In this document: positions 1 through 5,531 of the stretch, in pieces
Layout of the letters: every line of letters starts with the position of its first letter
How positions within the stretch are numbered: the stretch's first letter is position 1
Origin: a bacterium
GTDB taxonomy: Bacteria > Planctomycetota > Planctomycetia > Pirellulales > Pirellulaceae
DNA: 5,698 bases
Assembly: GCA_030432015.1 (NCBI GenBank)
Contig: JAUIHJ010000561.1
Span: 1-5,698, forward strand
Direction: 5' to 3'
Position numbers and translations under genes: made by a program
The notes under the pieces: generated by a model
What the model saw: the letters and a program-made list of their open reading frames with translations, nothing else
The model's database searches: none
Told to the model about the DNA's origin: nothing

Positions 1-15
1 CCAAGAAATAAAAAT

Positions 16-89
16 GCCTTCACAGGTGGGGCAGAGACCTGTGAAGGCGCGATTAGCTTCCGCAGGTGGGGCAGAGACCTGCGAAAACT
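16..89. repeat. Two tandem hairpin repeats, period 40 nt
   Basis: Unit 1 has arms GCCTTCACAGGT (16-27) and ACCTGTGAAGGC (37-48), a perfect 12-bp stem around the 9-nt loop GGGGCAGAG. Unit 2, exactly 40 nt later, has core arms CGCAGGT (61-67) and ACCTGCG (77-83) around the same loop; outer pairing extends to 55-89 with mismatches at 60/84 and 57/87. The pair 22-42 is A-T in unit 1 and the matching pair 62-82 is G-C in unit 2. Likewise 18-46 is C-G and 58-86 is T-A. Both changes keep pairing, so the folded form seems to matter more than the stem sequence. This could be a REP-like dispersed repeat, a structured transcript, or the edge of a longer array. The function is unknown. Confidence 0.75.
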
Positions 90-97
90 GAAGATTT

Positions 98-121
98 GTT
101 CAACATCCGAAGATGTTCAAC
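98..121. repeat. Small hairpin with GTTCAAC direct repeat
   Basis: AACATC (102-107) and GATGTT (112-117) form a 6-bp stem around the tetraloop CGAA. After one C-C mismatch (101/118) three more pairs follow (98-100 with 119-121). The same segment carries GTTCAAC twice in direct orientation, at 98-104 and 115-121. No T tract follows, so it is not a classical intrinsic terminator. It lies just after the two larger hairpins and may belong with them. Confidence 0.45.
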
Positions 122-288
122 AGGACCCAATATGTCGTTTCTGCTAGCAAGAATCAACAGGCCACCCCAAAAAACCTCTGGCATTCGAAAATACGGCGGT
201 TCTGGAACAGACATCCGCAGTCGCCACCACCCGAAGGCATGGATCTCCCAAGTCGGGTGACCCGCCTCGGCCGGCCAGGGAAGCGAAA

Positions 289-316
289 TTGCCGTTGAGC
301 TCGCTGACGCTATACT
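289..316 (+). promoter_or_regulatory. Possible sigma70-type promoter for the TraB-like gene
   Basis: TTGCCG (289-294) and TATACT (311-316) are separated by 16 nt; TATACT matches the -10 consensus at five of six bases and TTGCCG matches the -35 at four. Transcription would start near 323 and give a leader of roughly 94 nt to the ATG at 417. This is pattern matching to the E. coli consensus only. Confidence 0.35.
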
Positions 317-416
317 TCAGTCTGGTGGATGATCCCCCGCTGTGAAATCTAGCGCCAGCGCCGGTTTGCACCCGAAGCCGGCCCCGTACCATGTCACCAT
401 TAGCGAAAGCCCAGCC

Positions 417-1343
417 ATGTTGAAGCTGTCTCGTCAACTTAGCCAATTTGCCATTGCCGGCATTTTGCTGTTTTCCAGCCGTGTCGCCTGGGCGGAAGAG
501 CCGCCCGCGGGTGACGCGAAGCCGGACGGCTTTGTTCGCTTAGACCGCACATCCGACGGTCAGCCAGTGGCGCTCGAGACGTCGATTGTGAGCTACGGCC
601 CCAAGGCTCCAGGCGAGGCGGCGATCCAAGTCGACCTGATCGGGGCCATCCACGTTGGCGACAAGGCCTACTACGAGCAATTGAACACAGCGTTCGAGAA
701 ATACGACGTTGTGCTGTACGAATTGGTGGCGCGAAAAGACGAAGTCCCCCAACCCGGTCGCCGTTCGGCGCATCCCATCAGCGCCTTGCAGTTGGGGATG
801 AAGAGCATGCTGGAACTCGAATTCCAGTTGGACTGCATCGACTACGGCGCGGACAACTTGATCCATGCCGACTTCACACCCGCGGAATTCTCCAAGAGTA
901 TGAGCGACCGCGGCGAGAGTATTACACAATTGTTCTTGCGCATGATGGGACAGAGCATCGCGGCGCAATCCAAGGATCCGTCCGGGTCCGGTGACTTCCG
1001 CATGCTATTCGCGTTTCTTTCAAAAGATCGCACCATGCGACTCAAGCACATTATGGCCGAACAGCTATCGGACCTTTCGGTCGCATCGTCGGTGCTGGAC
1101 GGCCCCGATGGCTCGACCATCCTTACCGAACGCAACAAGCGCGCCATGGCGGTCCTCAAGCAAGCGATTAAAGATGGCCACAAGTCAATTGGCATCTTCT
1201 ATGGGGCCGCACATCTGCCCGACATGGAAGAACGACTCGAAGCGGAATTCAATCTCGTCCGCACCAATCACCGTTGGATCACGGCCTGGTCGTTGCAATC
1301 GGCGAACGGCCAAGGCGATCAGCCAGTCGAGGAAGCGCCGTAA
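417..1343 (+). CDS. Secreted TraB/PrgY/GumN-family protein
   Basis: This 308-residue protein belongs by sequence style to the TraB/PrgY/GumN (TIKI-like) family, whose better-studied members are metal-dependent proteases or pheromone-shutdown proteins. Visible marks are two GxxH motifs, GAIH at residues 76-79 and GAAH at 263-266, the conserved Glu in VVLYELV (E102), the segment IDYGADNLIHADF (141-153) and ERN at 238-240. Residues 1-26 look like a Sec signal peptide: a basic start, a hydrophobic stretch around FAIAGILLF, and AWA before EEP. The product is therefore probably exported. I chose ATG 417 because it places the signal peptide at the N terminus; a GTG at 342 would add 25 non-hydrophobic residues. 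Neither start has a strong ribosome-binding site. It is convergent with glnB, 22 nt away. Family assignment is good; the substrate is unknown and protease activity is inferred from relatives. Confidence 0.85.
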   Translation: MLKLSRQLSQFAIAGILLFSSRVAWAEEPPAGDAKPDGFVRLDRTSDGQPVALETSIVSYGPKAPGEAAIQVDLIGAIHVGDKAYYEQLNTAFEKYDVVLYELVARKDEVPQPGRRSAHPISALQLGMKSMLELEFQLDCIDYGADNLIHADFTPAEFSKSMSDRGESITQLFLRMMGQSIAAQSKDPSGSGDFRMLFAFLSKDRTMRLKHIMAEQLSDLSVASSVLDGPDGSTILTERNKRAMAVLKQAIKDGHKSIGIFYGAAHLPDMEERLEAEFNLVRTNHRWITAWSLQSANGQGDQPVEEAP

Positions 1344-1365
1344 GGACCGAATCGTGCTAGCGGGC

Positions 1366-1704
1366 TCACACGGCGTCCTCACCCGTTTCACCGGTTCGAA
1401 TCCGCACGACGCCTTGCAGGTCGCTCACAAAGACCTTTCCATCGCCAATCTGTCCGGTGCGCGCGGCGGCCGTCAACGTCTCCAGGGCGGCATCGCAATC
1501 GCTTGTGGAAACCACTAATTCAAGCTTTATTTTAGGCACGAAGTCCACTTTATATTCAGCGCCACGATACGTTTCGGAATGCCCTTTTTGGCGACCGAAA
1601 CCACGGACTTCGGTGATGGTCAGACCGTGAAAGCCCTTCGCCACGAGGGCGGCTTTTACGTCATCGATTTTGTGGTGCCGGATAATTGCCTCAATCTTTT
1701 TCAT
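1366..1704 (-). CDS. glnB: Nitrogen regulatory protein PII
   Basis: This is a complete 112-residue PII signal protein, the usual family length. PII trimers sense 2-oxoglutarate and ATP/ADP in the cytoplasm and control targets such as glutamine synthetase adenylylation, NtrB and AmtB. The T-loop carries YRGAEY (46-51) with Tyr51, the uridylylation site in enterobacteria. Gln39 and Lys58, which contact 2-oxoglutarate/Mg-ATP in the family, are present. The second signature, TGQIGDGKVFVSDL (83-96), and the C terminus RIRTGETGEDAV are intact. ATG 1704 is chosen because it gives the canonical MKKIEAII start and has GGAG at 1710-1713, 5 nt upstream. An ATG at 1719 would add only MAEIK and would bury that site. 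No amtB, glnA or glnD is adjacent, so glnB rather than glnK is a naming convention here. A sigma54-type promoter lies upstream. Confidence 0.95.
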   Translation of the reverse strand: MKKIEAIIRHHKIDDVKAALVAKGFHGLTITEVRGFGRQKGHSETYRGAEYKVDFVPKIKLELVVSTSDCDAALETLTAAARTGQIGDGKVFVSDLQGVVRIRTGETGEDAV

Positions 1705-1779
1705 CTTAATCTCCGCCATTCTCAAGTTCTCGGCGCGGGCCCTGGCACACGCCACAAAGGATGCTCTGGCACCAACTGG

Positions 1780-1796
1780 TTGCAATCGGCGTGCCA
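1780..1796 (-). promoter_or_regulatory. Sigma54 (RpoN) -24/-12 promoter for glnB
   Basis: Read on the minus strand, 1796 to 1781 is TGGCAC, five bases (GCCGA), then TTGCA. This matches the TGGCAC-N5-TTGCW consensus in full, with GG and GC at the required spacing. The predicted start of transcription is near 1770, which leaves a leader of about 66 nt before the glnB ATG. Sigma54 control of glnB/glnK under NtrC is well known in proteobacteria. Its use here is inferred from the sequence and from the identity of the downstream gene. Confidence 0.7.
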
Positions 1797-1972
1797 GAAA
1801 CCGGCCGTCTGGAGTTCGCGTCGTAATGCTGCGGAATCGCCGGGCCGGTGCTTCTGCGACACCCTTCGATCGCGCAATTTGCGGGCGTGACGTGCCTTGT
1901 AAGCTGGCAACCGCCCCCATCCAATGCCAACTCAACCGGCATCTGACACGGCATGCAGTTGCGCCCGCTTTC

Positions 1973-2001
1973 TTTACAGGGAAATGGGGATCCGGCATAC
2001 T
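1973..2001 (+). promoter_or_regulatory. Possible sigma70-type promoter for the isomerase-like gene
   Basis: TTTACA (1973-1978; five of six -35 bases) and CATACT (1996-2001; four of six -10 bases) are exactly 17 nt apart. Transcription would begin near 2008, about 53 nt before the ATG at 2061. Position and spacing are good; support is by consensus matching only. Confidence 0.4.
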
Positions 2002-2060
2002 ACCTCAGTCACCGTGCAGGACACCCAGTGCCCCCGACGCGCGGCAGACAGGAGACACGG

Positions 2061-2867
2061 ATGGCATTACTTTCGATGAATGAGTTGACGACCTTCCGCT
2101 GGTCGTTTGAAGACGACGTCCACCGATATGCGGCTGCCGGGATTCGCTCGATCGGTGTTTGGCGACAAAAGCTGTCCGACTACGGCGACGAAAAGGGGAT
2201 CGAACTGCTCAGCGAGATGGGCATTAGTGTCTCGAATCTAACGTGGGCCGGTGGATTCACAGGCAGCGACGGTCGGTCATTCAGCGACGCCATCGCCGAT
2301 GCGTTGGAAGCGATTGAACTGGCGGCCGACCTTCAGGCGGGTTGCTTGATCGTCTATAGCGGAGGCCGAGGCGGCCATACCAGCAACCACGCGAACCGGC
2401 TGTTGAAAGATGCGTTGACGACTCTCTTGCCGGCGGCATCCGCATTCGGCATCACCTTGGCCATCAAGCCAATGGATGCGGGATGCGCCCGCGATTGGAC
2501 CTTTCTTACCGACCTGGGCACCACCACCGAACTGTTGGAACAATTCGACAGCCCCGCCCTCAAGATGGCGTTCGATACGTACCATTTTGGTCTCGATCCA
2601 ACCGCGCTGGAGGTCTTGCCTGCCATTGTTCCTCGGATTGCGATCGTTCAGTTAGGTGACGCGCGGCAGCGCCCCACCGGCGAGCAAAATCGTTGCCGAC
2701 TTGGCGAAGGCGCGGTTCCCTTTGCAGAAATCCTGTCAATTCTGGCCGCAGGCGGATACGCCGGTAGTTACGACGTCAAACTCATCGGTGAAGACATCGA
2801 ACCGTTTGACTACCACGAATTGCTGTCCCATTCGAAGCAGAAATTCGAGTCCTGGCACGCACCATGA
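2061..2867 (+). CDS. Sugar-phosphate isomerase/epimerase-fold protein with altered metal site
   Basis: This 268-residue protein has the layout of the xylose-isomerase-like TIM barrel superfamily (AP-endonuclease 2 fold), which includes sugar isomerases, epimerases and IolE-type dehydratases. Recognisable blocks are LAIKPMDAG (133-141), MAFDTYHFG (170-178), IVQLGD (195-200), RLGEGAVPF (213-221) and YDVKLIGED (237-245). Compared by eye with D-tagatose 3-epimerase, Asp172 and His175 match the metal-ligand Asp and its substrate-binding His. The other three metal ligands seem replaced: Glu by Lys136, His by Gln197 and Glu by Lys240. The enzyme may be metal-free, inactive, or part of a divergent subfamily. 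ATG 2061 is chosen because AGGAG lies at 2050-2054, 6 nt upstream; the frame is open further upstream without sense. There is no signal peptide, so it is probably cytoplasmic. It is convergent with the beta-propeller gene. Substrate unknown. Confidence 0.85.
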   Translation: MALLSMNELTTFRWSFEDDVHRYAAAGIRSIGVWRQKLSDYGDEKGIELLSEMGISVSNLTWAGGFTGSDGRSFSDAIADALEAIELAADLQAGCLIVYSGGRGGHTSNHANRLLKDALTTLLPAASAFGITLAIKPMDAGCARDWTFLTDLGTTTELLEQFDSPALKMAFDTYHFGLDPTALEVLPAIVPRIAIVQLGDARQRPTGEQNRCRLGEGAVPFAEILSILAAGGYAGSYDVKLIGEDIEPFDYHELLSHSKQKFESWHAP

Positions 2868-2900
2868 GGACGCTGGCCGCGTCGATTTAGAATGCGCGCG

Positions 2901-2928
2901 GCATGCCGGCGAACGCTGCGCGGCATGC
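2901..2928. terminator. Dyad between convergent genes
   Basis: GCATGCCG (2901-2908) and CGGCATGC (2921-2928) form a perfect 8-bp stem with a 12-nt loop; three further pairs (2897-2899 with 2929-2931) follow if G2900 is bulged. It sits in the 119-nt gap between two convergent genes, where a shared terminator would be expected. No T tract follows on either strand, so an intrinsic terminator is not proven. The rest of the gap shows nothing. Confidence 0.3.
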
Positions 2929-2986
2929 GCGACGGTCAGGGAACGGCTGTTGGTCCACCGCCGCTGCCACCGCGTGCGCAGGAACG

Positions 2987-4471
2987 TCACCCCCCGGCGT
3001 CCGCTTTCGCATTCGCGCTGGGAATGAGTTCCAAACAAACCAGCCGGTCATCTCCCCGCACGTACAGCAACCCGTGTGAAAGTATCGGTGCGGCCCAGGC
3101 CGGATATTTAAGCAATGGCTGCGGAGCGAAAACCGCCCGGCGCTGCGGATCCGGTTCCGCGCGGGTCAACATGACCTGCGACACCTCTTCGTACTTGTGA
3201 GGATTCGCCTTCAAGAGTCGCAGGGAACCGTATTCGCCGAGACAGATCAAGTGGCCATCAACGTACATCAGCGAAGACCGCTCGCGCGTTCTCGCCGGCT
3301 GCTGCTCGACCCACATCACTTTCCCTGTGCTCCATTCGATACACCGCAGGTCGGCATCCGGCGGATTCCGTCCGCTACAGCCGTAAAGATAGCCGTCATG
3401 ATGCACCGCGGTATTCCAGTGCGTTTTCATCGCCTTTTCGCGCACGCTCGTGTCATCCTTCCAGACGACTTCGAAACCCTGCGGTTTGACGGAGAGCAAA
3501 GAACTACCAATTTGATACGTCTCAGAAATGAAGACCTGGTTTCCGACGACAACCGGACGACTGGCATTGACGCTCTCCAGCATTTTGGAGCGCCATGGAT
3601 AATGAAAATCGACCTTGCCGGTTTGGGGTTCAAACCCAACCAGGCCGCCACGGCACCAGGCAAAACACCAGGGGCGGCCATCGATGGTGGCCAATTGCGG
3701 CGCCGCGTAGCTGGCCAGTTCGTCCGTGATCTTGTATTTCACGTTGCCCGTGCGTTTGTCAAACGCGACGACTCCGGAACCATTACCGGTGACGTTGCCC
3801 CTGCTCTCGTAGAGCCCGGGGCTGCCGGGTGGGCTGCCCCCCACCATGCATATCAACAGGTCACCATGAATGACGGGCGTGCTCCCGACACCAAAAAAAT
3901 TCTGCACCACGCCGAACTGCTCCGCCGTCTCGACCTTCCAAATCAGCTTTCCGCTGCGGACGTCCAGGCAGTGCAAGTCCCCTTCGGCCCCGTAGACATA
4001 CAGCCGGTCGCCGTCGACCACTGGCGAACAGCGAGGCCCATTGTTGTAACCCAAGATGTCTTCATAGTCGGTGGGATACTCGAATCGCCACAGTTCGACG
4101 CCGGTCTCCGCATTCATGCAGGTGACGCGGGCCATGTCGTCCCACCGGTCGAAGTGGAAATAGCGGCCCTGGCTCGTCGCGCCGATGCCATATCCGGTGC
4201 CCAGGTCTTTCTGCCAGACGATCCGAGGCCCGGCGGCGGGCCAAGGAGTAATGATTCCGGTTTCGCTCGATTTGCTATCACGCGTCGGGCCGAGGAAGAT
4301 TGGCCAGTCAACACCCTGCGACCGCGTCGCCAGCGGTACGTCGTCCGGCGTTGATGCGACGGCATCACCGGTTGTGGACGCCGGAGGCTGCGCACTTGCG
4401 GCAGGCCGCTCCGCGCAACCTAGTGATAACACCATCAAGAAACCAATTGGCCAGTTCAATTGCCGCATCAT
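2987..4471 (-). CDS. PQQ-like beta-propeller lipoprotein
   Basis: This 494-residue protein is a repeat protein of the PQQ-binding-like beta-propeller type (BamB/quinoprotein fold), a family very abundant in planctomycetes. After WPIFLGPTRD (57-65), repeating blade-like units are visible, such as CMNAETGVELWRFEY (118-132), CLDVRSGKLIWKVET (168-182), FDKRTGNVKYKIT (237-249), FEPQTGKVDFHYPW (280-293) and CIEWSTGKVMWVEQ (377-390). Each is preceded by a strand of the type VVDGDRLYVYG. The N terminus, MMRQLNWPIGFLMVLSLGC, looks like a lipoprotein signal with Cys19 as the lipidated residue, followed by a low-complexity Ala/Ser/Thr/Pro linker. The lipobox is slightly unusual (Ser at -3, Leu at -4). 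It probably sits in the cell envelope facing the periplasm. ATG 4471 is chosen because GGGAG lies 5 nt upstream and it exposes the signal; the frame extends 23 codons further without sense. Function is not predictable; many relatives have no known enzyme activity. Confidence 0.88.
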   Translation of the reverse strand: MMRQLNWPIGFLMVLSLGCAERPAASAQPPASTTGDAVASTPDDVPLATRSQGVDWPIFLGPTRDSKSSETGIITPWPAAGPRIVWQKDLGTGYGIGATSQGRYFHFDRWDDMARVTCMNAETGVELWRFEYPTDYEDILGYNNGPRCSPVVDGDRLYVYGAEGDLHCLDVRSGKLIWKVETAEQFGVVQNFFGVGSTPVIHGDLLICMVGGSPPGSPGLYESRGNVTGNGSGVVAFDKRTGNVKYKITDELASYAAPQLATIDGRPWCFAWCRGGLVGFEPQTGKVDFHYPWRSKMLESVNASRPVVVGNQVFISETYQIGSSLLSVKPQGFEVVWKDDTSVREKAMKTHWNTAVHHDGYLYGCSGRNPPDADLRCIEWSTGKVMWVEQQPARTRERSSLMYVDGHLICLGEYGSLRLLKANPHKYEEVSQVMLTRAEPDPQRRAVFAPQPLLKYPAWAAPILSHGLLYVRGDDRLVCLELIPSANAKADAGG

Positions 4472-4613
4472 CGAAACTCCCACAGAAGCGGTGCACCTCA
4501 CAGCTCGGCCCGATGTCGAAAAGCCGCTTCGGAGCACCAAGCAAGCAGCCTGACCTCACATGCCACCGGGCACCATTTTTCCCAGGCTCACAGCCCGACC
4601 CGAATTTTCTCGG

Positions 4614-4641
4614 TTGGTTCGATCGGCCGATCGCCGATAAT
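4614..4641 (+). promoter_or_regulatory. Possible promoter for arfB
   Basis: GATAAT (4636-4641) matches the -10 consensus at five of six bases. A weak -35, TTGGTT (4614-4619; three of six), lies 16 nt upstream. Transcription would start near 4648, about 54 nt before the arfB ATG. The -35 is poor, so the promoter may need an activator or may be chance. Confidence 0.3.
4620..4633. promoter_or_regulatory. Perfect 14-bp palindrome, possible operator
   Basis: CGATCGGCCGATCG is identical to its reverse complement. It lies in the 230-nt spacer between the divergent beta-propeller and arfB genes and falls inside the spacer of the promoter-like pair at 4614-4641, a typical place for a repressor operator. 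No partner protein is visible in the window. Confidence 0.35.
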
Positions 4642-4701
4642 ATAGCCCGTATCCCAGTGCAGGTTCTACATCATCCAGCGATTTCCCCCCCCCTTCCCAA
4701 C

Positions 4702-5124
4702 ATGCTCGTCGTCAATCACCGGATTTCGATCCCCCTCAAGGAATTCGAATTCAACTATTCGCGCAGCGGCGGGCCGGGTGGACAGAACGTCAACAAGGTC
4801 AACACGAAAGTCACGTTGCATTGGCCCGTCACGACGTCGACCAGCGTGCCCGAAGATGTCCGCACGCGATTCATCGCCAGGTTTGGTCGGCGGATCAACA
4901 ACCGCGGCCAACTGGTTGTGGTGAGCCAGCGGTTTCGCGACCAAGGGCGGAATGTGGCGGATTGCCTGGCGAAGCTGCGCGAAATGTTGGATGGCGTCAC
5001 GACCGGCCCCAAGGCACGCAAGAAAACACGCCCATCGCGTGCTTCCAAGGAGCGGCGTCTGAAGGCCAAGCAACGCACCGGCGAAAAAAAACGAGGACGG
5101 GGTCCGATTCGGCGAGACGACTGA
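4702..5124 (+). CDS. arfB: Ribosome rescue factor ArfB (peptidyl-tRNA hydrolase, YaeJ/ICT1 type)
   Basis: This 140-residue protein matches E. coli ArfB/YaeJ in length and layout. ArfB enters stalled ribosomes that lack a stop codon in the A site and hydrolyses the peptidyl-tRNA, as a backup to trans-translation. The catalytic GGQ is at residues 26-28 within SGGPGGQNVNKVNTKV. The C-terminal basic tail that anchors in the empty mRNA channel is present from about 104, including PSRASKERRLKAKQ, nearly the same as in E. coli ArfB. Its small size separates it from true release factors RF1/RF2, which carry additional codon-recognition domains. ATG 4702 aligns the N terminus, MLVVNHRISIP, with the E. 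coli start. There is no Shine-Dalgarno site; instead 4685-4698 is all pyrimidine with nine C in a row. The gene stands alone and diverges from the beta-propeller gene. Confidence 0.93.
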   Translation: MLVVNHRISIPLKEFEFNYSRSGGPGGQNVNKVNTKVTLHWPVTTSTSVPEDVRTRFIARFGRRINNRGQLVVVSQRFRDQGRNVADCLAKLREMLDGVTTGPKARKKTRPSRASKERRLKAKQRTGEKKRGRGPIRRDD

Positions 5125-5201
5125 GCAGCGGTGGCGGGCGTTGGACGACCCGGTGCTGCCTGCCGTCGCGGCGCGGCTCTTGAGCAGCCAGACCACCAGT
5201 C

Positions 5202-5220
5202 CCTGGGGCCGCACCCCGGG
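5202..5220 (+). terminator. GC hairpin downstream of arfB
   Basis: CCTGGGG (5202-5208) pairs with CCCCGGG (5214-5220) around the 5-nt loop CCGCA; all seven positions pair if one G-T wobble is allowed. It begins 77 nt after the arfB stop codon. No T tract follows, so it could slow polymerase or stabilise the 3' end rather than act as a classical intrinsic terminator. Confidence 0.3.
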
Positions 5221-5269
5221 CTGCGACCCGACATACCTTCAACATTAACAATGGCGCAACTTCAGTCCG

Positions 5270-5299
5270 CGTCAGCGAGGGGGCTCGTCAGCGAGGGGG
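5270..5299. repeat. 14-nt direct repeat, period 16
   Basis: CGTCAGCGAGGGGG occurs at 5270-5283 and again at 5286-5299, separated by the two bases CT. A degenerate piece, CAGCGA, follows at 5301. The function is unknown; it may be a small tandem repeat or one copy of a genome-wide element. Confidence 0.7.
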
Positions 5300-5476
5300 G
5301 CAGCGACGAGAAATGGAAATCAACACAACTGCTTCCCTCATTGACGATTCAGGGTTCAATTTCGCAACAGGCGCGACCTCACTGCACGTAGCCGAGGTGC
5401 CAGAGCCCCGCCGACGGTCGAGAGGCGGATTTTCGGGAAATATTGCCGGCCGGTTGGCAATCTGCGGCCGCCAGCG

Positions 5477-5505
5477 ACGAACACATGGTATCGTGCTCGT
5501 TTTTT
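5477..5505 (+). terminator. Intrinsic terminator-like hairpin in front of the last gene
   Basis: ACGAACAC (5477-5484) pairs with GTGCTCGT (5493-5500) at seven of eight positions around an 8-nt loop, and six T follow at 5500-5505. This is the layout of a Rho-independent terminator, though with a modest stem. It ends only 26 nt before the ATG at 5532 and lies about 350 nt past arfB. It may end an upstream transcript, or act as an attenuator in the leader of the next gene. Confidence 0.45.
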
Positions 5506-5531
5506 GACGGTTCGCTTGGAGGCCTGATGCG

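Larger units (their letters stand above)
1..416. other. Non-coding left flank with hairpins and a promoter
   Basis: This stretch precedes the first convincing gene. It holds two related hairpins (16-48 and 55-89), a small third hairpin (98-121) and a promoter-like pair at 289-316, each listed separately. Several short open frames cross it, but they overlap one another and encode nothing I recognise. Between about 122 and 288 I see nothing with a clear function. The window starts inside this region, so an upstream gene or further repeat copies may lie just outside. Confidence 0.6.
1705..2060. other. Divergent spacer between glnB and the isomerase-like gene
   Basis: This 356-nt spacer separates two divergent genes and carries a promoter for each direction, listed separately. 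Two short dyads lie upstream of the glnB promoter: GGTG...CACC at 1847-1863 and CGCAA-T-TTGCG at 1873-1883. They sit about 77 to 113 nt upstream of the predicted glnB start site, a normal distance for an enhancer-binding activator, but neither matches the NtrC consensus well. The glnB reading frame stays open upstream of its start to 1998 but shows no PII-like or other recognisable sequence there. Confidence 0.6.
5125..5531. other. Spacer between arfB and the last gene
   Basis: This 407-nt spacer contains a GC-rich hairpin (5202-5220), a 14-nt tandem repeat (5270-5299) and a terminator-like hairpin (5477-5505), all listed separately. A 64-codon open frame at 5313-5507 begins MEINTTASL and contains VPEP. 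It has no clear ribosome-binding site, no hydrophobic segment and no recognisable family, so I do not call it a gene. I see no tRNA or known riboswitch. Confidence 0.55.

Noticed and set aside
16..89. CRISPR array
   Set aside because: Only two units are present, the conserved part is itself a hairpin, the stems vary, and no cas gene is visible.
1743..1748. Another TGGCAC box on the plus strand
   Set aside because: No TTGC follows at the right distance; the next bases read ACGCCACAA.
1767..1784. Second sigma54 promoter on the plus strand, TGGCAC...TTGCAA
   Set aside because: The spacing between the boxes is 7 rather than the required 5, so GG and GC are misplaced. It is discussed only as part of the dyad.
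1705..1998. N-terminal extension of the PII reading frame
   Set aside because: PII proteins are about 112 residues and begin MKKIEAII. The extension has no similarity to PII, and the sigma54 element lies within it.
3197..4354. A 385-codon open frame on the plus strand
   Set aside because: It is antisense to the beta-propeller gene, which has clear repeats, a signal sequence and a ribosome-binding site. The plus-strand product has no recognisable domain and is a frame shadow in GC-rich DNA.
5313..5507. A 64-codon open frame containing VPEP, considered as a PEP-CTERM remnant or small gene
   Set aside because: No hydrophobic segment follows VPEP in any frame, the start lacks a clear ribosome-binding site, and the terminator-like hairpin overlaps its last codons.
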